This document shows, piece by piece, positions 1-5,023 of a DNA stretch of 5,023 bases (its first letter is position 1; the number at the start of each line of letters is the position of its first letter). Under the pieces are notes generated by a model. That model was not told the origin of the DNA, ran no database searches, and worked only from the letters and a program-made list of their open reading frames with translations. Source of the DNA: Bacteroidia bacterium (GTDB taxonomy: Bacteria; Bacteroidota; Bacteroidia; Bacteroidales; GCA-2748055); contig SPBY01000292.1 of the NCBI GenBank assembly GCA_004525825.1, positions 1-5,023 of the forward strand, written 5' to 3'. The position numbers were made by a program, and so were the translations under genes.

Positions 1-243
1 CACATCTTCAATAGCAAAGCGGCAGCACTCTTTCTCCACGGGTACGAAGATCACCGATTCTCCCGGCCGGGTCTCTGCTCCCCCGGCGCGGATCACCAGG
101 GAATTGTTTTTCACGGCCAATTCGGCATTCCCCTGCCAGGAAGCCGCCTCACCCCCTGTTTTGAATTCGCCTTCCATCCTGATGCGGATGCTTGCGGCTT
201 TTACAATGCCCACATCTATCTCAGGGGCCGAAGGTCTCTTCAT
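1..243 (-). CDS. SpoIID/LytB-domain protein, N-terminal fragment (3' partial)
   Basis: Only the first 81 codons are inside the window. The frame begins at the ATG at 243-241 and stays open to base 1. An in-frame TGA at 252-250 rules out any earlier start; the next candidate, a GTG at 213, would remove the conserved opening. The protein begins MKRPSAPEIDVGIVKAASIR, continues with IRMEGEFKTGG and ends ECCRFAIEDV. This pattern (a P-x-I-x-VGI strand, then an I-R-x-x-x-x-G-x-F/Y strand, then a late F-x-I/L-x-D-V strand) is what I recognise as the N-terminus of Bacteroidota SpoIID/LytB proteins; the catalytic SpoIID core lies outside the window. Characterised SpoIID is a lytic transglycosylase on glycan strands lacking stem peptides, which fits an amidase in the same operon. 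No signal peptide, lipobox or membrane segment is present at this start. The start lies inside the DUF4922 gene (23 bp overlap) and has no evident Shine-Dalgarno, so translation is probably coupled. The family call rests on the N-terminal pattern only. Confidence 0.68.
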   Translation of the reverse strand, partial: MKRPSAPEIDVGIVKAASIRIRMEGEFKTGGEAASWQGNAELAVKNNSLVIRAGGAETRPGESVIFVPVEKECCRFAIEDV

Positions 244-1192
244 TAGATTTCATTTTGTTTTTCATATCCTGGTTCATCCGGTCGAAATGACCGGTAGAAA
301 AACTTACCTGGGAAAAGATGTCCTCAATATCCTCTCGGGTTATCTTCTCAAAATCCTTCTCCAGCGGGGTAATCAGGGTGCCTCCCATGTCCACGGAAGC
401 AGGACTCAGAAGGATATTCTTTTCTCCCTCTTCAAAGTACTGCCAGGGACGGTGCATGTGGCGTGGAAAGAGCAGCACCTTCCACCCTTGGTCATAATAG
501 GAGAGCATGTTGATCATGGGCTCCTCCCCATGCTGAAGCTCCCTCAAAAAGCGGAAAGCAAAGGCACCCATCTCCTCCAAAGGCTTCCTGGAAGCACTTT
601 CCAGCACATAGAACCTTCTCAGTCCGTCATTCACCGCAGTGACCCTGGATTTATCCGATTCGAGCAGCAGGACTCCGTACTTCTGCTTCAGGCTTTCCAA
701 TTCCTTTTCAATGGGCATGAAACCCCGGTTCCCTGCCTGGAAATGCATGTGGTCGGGGGCCGAGGCCCCGCAATTGGGTGCATTATAGAAGACCGCCAGG
801 TCGGGCAGGGCCCGGCTCAGTTCCAGGAAGGCTCCAAATTCGCTTTCGATCACCTGGGGGGTATGTTCCGCCTTGGCAATGGTAAAATGCTCGCGGAAGA
901 TGGGGAAGGGATTGCAGAGGATCTCGTATTCCTCCCCGAACCAAACATTCTTTTCCTCCGGGGGACGATTTTCCTCACATAGGAAGCAGGCCCTGTTTTC
1001 GATGGAAACCTTATCTACCTTGGCCGAGGAAGAGACAATCCGCTTGGGATTGCACTGTACATGGATGGTAAATCCGTCAAAATCAAAGTGCTTCAACCTG
1101 GCCCCTGAGAGCTTCTCCCAGTTGTCTCCCAGAAGGGGCCAGCTGATTTTCTGATCCTCAAACAGGGCATCTGCTCTTTCCTGAAGGCTCAT
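221..1192 (-). CDS. DUF4922 protein, GalT/Ap4A-phosphorylase-like (HIT superfamily)
   Basis: This 323-residue protein shows the signature of the GalT/ATP-adenylyltransferase branch of the HIT superfamily. The key block is YNAPNCGASAPDHMHFQAG (about 136-154): it parallels the GAS-x-P-H-x-H-x-Q motif, with His148, His150 and Gln152 in H-x-H-x-Q spacing. By analogy with GalT, His150 would be the nucleophile that forms a nucleotidyl-His intermediate. Supporting blocks are NPFPIFREHFTIAKAEHTPQ (94-113), a typical strand-loop ahead of the catalytic motif; KVLLFPRHMHRP (238-249), which resembles the basic phosphate-handling segment of Ap4A and GDP-L-galactose phosphorylases; and RACFLCEENRP (67-77), a CxxC that could be half of a structural zinc site as in some GalTs. 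There is no signal peptide, so it should be cytosolic. The likely chemistry is reversible NMP transfer to or from phosphate or a sugar phosphate (NDP-sugar or dinucleotide phosphorolysis); the substrate is unknown. The start overlaps the glycosyltransferase stop as ATGA without a clear Shine-Dalgarno, and the 3' end overlaps the next gene by 23 bp. Confidence 0.85.
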   Translation of the reverse strand: MSLQERADALFEDQKISWPLLGDNWEKLSGARLKHFDFDGFTIHVQCNPKRIVSSSAKVDKVSIENRACFLCEENRPPEEKNVWFGEEYEILCNPFPIFREHFTIAKAEHTPQVIESEFGAFLELSRALPDLAVFYNAPNCGASAPDHMHFQAGNRGFMPIEKELESLKQKYGVLLLESDKSRVTAVNDGLRRFYVLESASRKPLEEMGAFAFRFLRELQHGEEPMINMLSYYDQGWKVLLFPRHMHRPWQYFEEGEKNILLSPASVDMGGTLITPLEKDFEKITREDIEDIFSQVSFSTGHFDRMNQDMKNKMKSNEETFGP

Positions 1193-2655
1193 CTTTGTGC
1201 ATTCAGTTTGATCCGGGCGGCCAGTTCAAAGCTCCTTAGCCGGTCCTTATAGGTATTATGTTTGTTCTGTGCCTCCACGCTGAGCGATGCATCCGAATTG
1301 TCCTCCCACCTTCGGCAAAGGTAAAGGGGCTTGTATATGCGCCCGATCTGGTAGTACCGGCTGATGGCCAATCCCACCCCATAATCTTCTCCGTAGCTTA
1401 CGTTAGGTATGTTGATCTTCCGCAGTACGGGGGTATAGAATGCCCTGGGGGCTCCCAGCCCGTTGATGCGCAGGGCATTGTTCCGGCCATTCTCCGGGGT
1501 CCACTCCCGGTGATCCACCAATCCCGGGGGAATCTCCTCCAGTTGGAAATTGCACATCTGGTATGAACCCACCACCATGGCGCACTGCTGCTCATAGAAA
1601 GCTTCCACTATCAGCTTCAGGGTATCCTTCCCCGCATAGAGGTCATCACTGTCAAGCTGAATGGCAAACTTGCCACATTGCGGATGGTGTATGCCCACAT
1701 TCCAGCATCCACCAATGCCCAGATCCCTGCGCTCCGGGATCACATGAATCAGGCGGGGATATCTGGCAGCCAGTTCCTTCACCATGGCGGTGGTCCGGTC
1801 GGTGGAATGGTTGTCCACCAGGATCAGGTTGAATTCAAAATCGCACTCCTGGGTCATTACGGATTCGATGGCATCGGCCACGGTCTTCTCGCGGTTCAGC
1901 ACCGGGATGATGACGGAGGCCTCCACCGGAAAGTCAGCTTCCTCAAAGCGGATGGTTTCAAATTCGGGTTTCAGGTAGGCTCCCACCTCCTTCAGATGCG
2001 TGGTGGCCGCTTTTTCCATTTCCACCTGGACCTCCCTGTTTTTTGGATCCACATAGTCAAACATCTTTTTACCGGAATCCCGGGTATCCAACTGCTCGAC
2101 CGAATAGAGGTATTCGGGAATTCTCCAGGGGAGTCCCTGCTGGCTCACTTTCAGTCTTAGCTGGTACAGCCCGGCAAACTCCAGGGATTCACTAATCCCC
2201 GCGACGGCCCGAACCAGGGCTGCACTCCTGTAAAAGAGCAGGGGTCCGAATTCAAAGTCATCGCGAAGGCTGCCTGCCTGGTAATCGATCACCGGGTGGG
2301 CACTTAGCTTTCCATCGCCCGAATCGTAATAGTCCGAATACACCATGCCCACTCCGGTTCCCGATGCGACCTCCAGAAATCTTTCCAGGGCCAGCATGCC
2401 CAAACGGATCCCGGTTTCCCGGGTAAGAATCAGGGTATAGCCGGCTCCGTTGGAATGATCGGCTATCTTCCGAACGGCATGGGTACTGAACTTCCCGTCG
2501 GTGGGAATAAATCCGCAATCCTCTGGAAGCTCTCCCGGCCGCTCCTGCCCAAAGAGATAAACCCTGTTCACAAGGCTGCTTGCTCTTAACTCCGCCATGC
2601 ACTCCTCCCACACACCCGGGGTGTTGCTGCTTAAAAAACAATTGATCTTACTCAT
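1189..2655 (-). CDS. Family 2 glycosyltransferase with a divergent N-terminal GT-A-like half
   Basis: This 488-residue protein has a clear GT2 (GT-A fold) domain in its C-terminal half. SVIIPVLNRE (about 247-256) is the nucleotide-binding first strand, LVDNHSTD (279-286) the second-strand motif, and QLDSDD (333-338) holds the DXD metal/nucleotide-sugar site. GLGAPRAFY (399-407) and YGEDYGVGLAISR (421-433) contain the acceptor side and the probable catalytic base (Glu423-Asp424), followed by CRRWEDNSDAS. Residues 1-240 are unusual: LLFYRSAALV and the stretch YTLILTRETGIRLGMLALERFLEVA..GVGMVYSDYYD look like a second, degenerate GT-A-like unit without a first-strand VSIIIP motif or a proper DXD. 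No signal peptide or membrane segment is evident, so it should act in the cytosol or at the inner membrane face on a nucleotide-sugar donor. Donor and acceptor cannot be read from the sequence. The start has an AAAGGA just upstream; the stop shares ATGA with the next gene (4 bp overlap). Confidence is high for GT2, low for any specific substrate. Confidence 0.88.
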   Translation of the reverse strand: MSKINCFLSSNTPGVWEECMAELRASSLVNRVYLFGQERPGELPEDCGFIPTDGKFSTHAVRKIADHSNGAGYTLILTRETGIRLGMLALERFLEVASGTGVGMVYSDYYDSGDGKLSAHPVIDYQAGSLRDDFEFGPLLFYRSAALVRAVAGISESLEFAGLYQLRLKVSQQGLPWRIPEYLYSVEQLDTRDSGKKMFDYVDPKNREVQVEMEKAATTHLKEVGAYLKPEFETIRFEEADFPVEASVIIPVLNREKTVADAIESVMTQECDFEFNLILVDNHSTDRTTAMVKELAARYPRLIHVIPERRDLGIGGCWNVGIHHPQCGKFAIQLDSDDLYAGKDTLKLIVEAFYEQQCAMVVGSYQMCNFQLEEIPPGLVDHREWTPENGRNNALRINGLGAPRAFYTPVLRKINIPNVSYGEDYGVGLAISRYYQIGRIYKPLYLCRRWEDNSDASLSVEAQNKHNTYKDRLRSFELAARIKLNAQR

Positions 2656-5023
2656 TTTCCTTTCGTATCAACAAATAGTGAATGGTCCTCTTCATGATTC
2701 TGTCTCTCATTTCCTGGTCCACGATGGTCTCAAAGGGGAATCCCATGGACACCACTCCGTAGTTGCCCCGATAAGCCACCCCGGCACTCATGTTGTTCTC
2801 TGAATACCTCAGCAGGGTAATGGCGGTAGAATCGACAGGCTCCAGGGCATCGGCTCCCTCCACGGTATAAAGTACGGGATCCACTATGGTATTAAACCGG
2901 AACTGGTCTGAGACAGGGGCTAACTCCGGATCCATGCTGTAAAACTTCCCCAAACGTGATGCATTGCCGGTCCGCCATTTGAATTTCAAGAGCTTACCCA
3001 CCAGGGTATCCTGATTATTTTGATGCATGTCCGAAGCTATATGTGCCCCGCTGACAAAGAGATTTCCACCTCCATCCAGGTAGCTTTCCAACACAGACAA
3101 CATGCTTTCGGGCCATACCTGGTAATGGGTGACAGAGTCATTTTTCGGCATCAGGGTGGATCGCTCCTCCCCGGCCAGGTAATCGACCATGCTGTAGGAT
3201 TCAAGGTCCAGGGTATCATCCATCACTGCTTCGTCACTTATAGAAGCAAAGGAGTAGTTGGCATTGCGGATGGAGAGTCCGTGAGTATAAGAAAAATCAA
3301 AACTGTTCCCGGGTATCACATGGGCCTCCAGGTCGGCATAGGAAGCACCGTGTCCGGGCGAATCATCGTCCAGCCAGGGGGACGCCTTCACAAAATCGAA
3401 CTGGTCTCCCACCGTGTGCAGGTCTACCCCCCAGGGGACCCCCTGGTCCACCATGTTCATGAAGCCTGCATGTTCCGAGTCATTGAACCAGGCCGGTCCA
3501 CTGGTGCGGTCAAAGGCGTTGACGATGGCCACGCATCCCTCTGCTCCGCTGGTGATACAGGCAGAAAGCAGCTCCGACGGAAAGCTCTCCCCTCCCCTGT
3601 TTACCGCGCACACCTTGAAAGTGTAGATGGCATCGGGCGATGGATGTTCCAGGATGTACTCCGGACCTTCCACGGGAGTCCCGTTATCAAATCCTCCTCC
3701 GTCGATACGGGTATAGACCAGGTAGCTGTCTGCCCCGGCGGTGGGCTCCAGCGGATCGGTGGTGGCCTTCCAGCTTAAACGCATTCCGCCATCCGGCAGA
3801 AGCTCGGTCCGGAAATGATCTACCGGCAAAGGTTGAACCGTGTACGCAGTGCCATACTGGCTGCTCAGGAAGCGGAGCATCCCCTTATAGATGGCGCGGC
3901 TCACATGAAAGCGGAACATGGGCTCCTGCCCAAACCTCATATCGAGGAAATTCTGATGGGAGAAGAGTTCCAACAGCATGGATGGTACATTGGGACGGAA
4001 GGCCTCACTATAGCCTTTGTCCCACATCCCCCTTCGGGTCCATGCCGGATCATACACGCTCCTCAGATCCTCCACAATCTGTGTCTGGATCAGGTCGGTG
4101 AGATCGCGGGAAGCCATTCTTGACAGTCCAGCAGGAAAGCTCCCCTTATCATAGGTGGTGCTGTAAATCCCCAGGGTTCCTATGACCGTATCGTTGTCGG
4201 TGATCCCTGCATCGGTGTGAAAAGCAAAAGAGAGATCCACGGGGATTCCCAGCCCTTTGGCTCTTCGATCCACCAGGGGTCCCGACGGAGCTCCCATCAG
4301 GTAGTTCACCCACTCGCCCCGCGACTGATAATCGTCGTTGTAATCGTTGGCTTTGTTCAGCTTCCAGACCAGGGTATCGGGCATCCCGGCATACTGCAGG
4401 TAGTAACGGGCCCCCTCCTGGTACCGGGGTCGTTGGCCGGTAAGTCCGTTCCGGGAGATGTTCCCCATGCCCCCACCAAACTTCACCGCATCGGCTGTGA
4501 TTTTCAGGTCTTTCTTGTTTCCCTGGTTGCTCAATACCACACGTCCCAGTGCAGGATTCACTCCTTTTGCAAAGCTGAATTTCCCCAGGTAGACCCAGGT
4601 ACCCCCGCCCATCTGCTGATTGATGCGAAACTCGGTAACTCCTCCCTGGTGGTATACCCGGTAAAGGGCGTCGTTGGTATTTGCCGCAGAGGCAGAGAAT
4701 GAAATATATACTGCATAGTCTCCCGCTTCGGGAATCTCCGGTATCCACTGGATCATTTCAGAAGCCTTTCGGTCGGAAAGCATGGTTTGGTATGATCCCA
4801 GTCGAAAGGGATTCTCATCCGTATAGGGCGGGTTTCCAATGGCAAAACCTGTGTTTTCTCCACTCTCTTCCAGGTACTCTCCTGCCACATAGAGGCTGTT
4901 CCCGGTACTGCCGTTGTTGTCCACTAAAACCTCATTCACCTGCCAGTCGCGTTCCCTGGGAACAAACACATTGGCCCCTGCATTCTCCAGCATGGGAGCC
5001 AGGAAGGGCATGGTATAGGCCAG
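2648..5023 (-). CDS. N-acetylmuramoyl-L-alanine amidase with golvesin-like insert, FN3 and C-terminal domain (5' partial)
   Basis: The frame is open to the right window edge: LAYT precedes the first internal Met at 5011, so that Met is not the real start and the N-terminus (presumably with a signal peptide) is missing. Residues are numbered from the 5011 Met. Residues 1-20 (LAPMLENAGANVFVPRERD) match the Amidase_3 helix and strand that follow the first zinc ligands, which lie outside the window. FHTDAG (His265) fits the later zinc-binding His, and PSMLLELFSHQN (Glu348) fits the catalytic Glu motif, so the visible half of the active site looks intact. Between them, about 33-178 is a golvesin/Xly-type beta domain (TWVYLGKFSF, then ITADAVKFGGG). 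About 395-488 is FN3-like (LSWKATTD, YTFKVCAVNRGGES). Residues 489-787 form a further domain with a flavodoxin/GATase-like patch (LDGGGNLFVSGAHIASDMH) but no Cys nucleophile there. Expected role: hydrolysis of the MurNAc-L-Ala bond in periplasm or at the surface. Relatives are often annotated 'xanthan lyase', which the amidase motifs do not support. The stop overlaps the glycosyltransferase start by 8 bp. Confidence 0.85.
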   Translation of the reverse strand: MAYTMPFLAPMLENAGANVFVPRERDWQVNEVLVDNNGSTGNSLYVAGEYLEESGENTGFAIGNPPYTDENPFRLGSYQTMLSDRKASEMIQWIPEIPEAGDYAVYISFSASAANTNDALYRVYHQGGVTEFRINQQMGGGTWVYLGKFSFAKGVNPALGRVVLSNQGNKKDLKITADAVKFGGGMGNISRNGLTGQRPRYQEGARYYLQYAGMPDTLVWKLNKANDYNDDYQSRGEWVNYLMGAPSGPLVDRRAKGLGIPVDLSFAFHTDAGITDNDTVIGTLGIYSTTYDKGSFPAGLSRMASRDLTDLIQTQIVEDLRSVYDPAWTRRGMWDKGYSEAFRPNVPSMLLELFSHQNFLDMRFGQEPMFRFHVSRAIYKGMLRFLSSQYGTAYTVQPLPVDHFRTELLPDGGMRLSWKATTDPLEPTAGADSYLVYTRIDGGGFDNGTPVEGPEYILEHPSPDAIYTFKVCAVNRGGESFPSELLSACITSGAEGCVAIVNAFDRTSGPAWFNDSEHAGFMNMVDQGVPWGVDLHTVGDQFDFVKASPWLDDDSPGHGASYADLEAHVIPGNSFDFSYTHGLSIRNANYSFASISDEAVMDDTLDLESYSMVDYLAGEERSTLMPKNDSVTHYQVWPESMLSVLESYLDGGGNLFVSGAHIASDMHQNNQDTLVGKLLKFKWRTGNASRLGKFYSMDPELAPVSDQFRFNTIVDPVLYTVEGADALEPVDSTAITLLRYSENNMSAGVAYRGNYGVVSMGFPFETIVDQEMRDRIMKRTIHYLLIRKENE
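2658..2663 (-). promoter_or_regulatory. Shine-Dalgarno-like AAAGGA before the glycosyltransferase start
   Basis: AAAGGA lies within the last codons of the amidase gene, two bases before the ATG at 2655. The spacing is short for a classical site. The purine run and the 8 bp gene overlap favour coupled re-initiation and support the chosen start. The two downstream junctions show no comparable motif. Confidence 0.4.

Noticed and set aside
104..982. A 292-codon plus-strand open frame opposite the DUF4922 gene
   Set aside because: It mirrors a gene with clear family motifs, its translation shows no recognisable domain, and it runs against the operon. It is a shadow of biased codon use.
2258..2641. 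A 127-codon minus-strand frame overlapping the start of the glycosyltransferase
   Set aside because: It is an out-of-frame reading of the glycosyltransferase gene. The main frame continues uninterrupted through the region, so no frameshift is needed.
3342..3362. A SPGHGAS motif in the amidase C-terminal domain that resembles the DPGHGG zinc motif of Amidase_3
   Set aside because: It lies far downstream, in a different domain and in the wrong order relative to His265 and Glu348. The true first ligand motif should be upstream of the window edge.
3020..3778. A 252-codon plus-strand open frame opposite the amidase C-terminal half
   Set aside because: The translation is low in recognisable structure and rich in His and Gly as expected from an antisense reading; the minus-strand frame carries FN3 and other conserved blocks.
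3001..4380. Recurring CCAGGGTATC strings as possible dispersed repeats or operators
   Set aside because: They are in-frame Asp-Thr-Leu codons (GATACCCTGG on the coding strand) in protein segments such as DTLVGK and DTLVWK, with no regular spacing and no shared flanks.

Overview
The window is fully coding on the minus strand. It holds four tightly packed genes read from the right edge to the left: (1) a large exported-type N-acetylmuramoyl-L-alanine amidase (Amidase_3 fold) carrying an inserted golvesin/Xly-type beta domain, an FN3 domain and a long C-terminal domain, with its 5' end cut by the window edge; (2) a two-part family 2 glycosyltransferase; (3) a DUF4922 protein of the GalT/Ap4A-phosphorylase (HIT-like) superfamily; (4) the first 81 codons of a SpoIID/LytB-domain protein, cut by the left edge.

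The combination of domains points to Bacteroidota, probably order Bacteroidales or a relative: an amidase with a golvesin-like insert, often mis-labelled 'xanthan lyase', next to a glycosyltransferase, a DUF4922 protein and a SpoIID/LytB protein. I recall these families sitting together in Bacteroides-type genomes, but I could not check this here. Genus cannot be called from the sequence.

All three junctions overlap (8, 4 and 23 bp), so the four genes almost certainly form one translationally coupled operon whose promoter lies beyond the right edge and whose terminator lies beyond the left edge. There is no intergenic DNA, and I see no RNA gene, mobile element, CRISPR array or meaningful repeat.

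Functionally, the operon pairs two peptidoglycan-directed families (an amidase that cuts the stem peptide from MurNAc, and a SpoIID-like protein whose characterised relatives are lytic transglycosylases acting on denuded glycan) with two apparently cytosolic nucleotide-sugar-type enzymes (a GT2 glycosyltransferase and a GalT-like phosphorylase/nucleotidylyltransferase). The SpoIID-like protein starts without a signal peptide, which is odd for a wall enzyme. A coherent but unproven reading is a cell-wall turnover, recycling or glycan-modification pathway that spans periplasm and cytoplasm. The linkage and the conserved motifs are seen directly; the pathway is inference.
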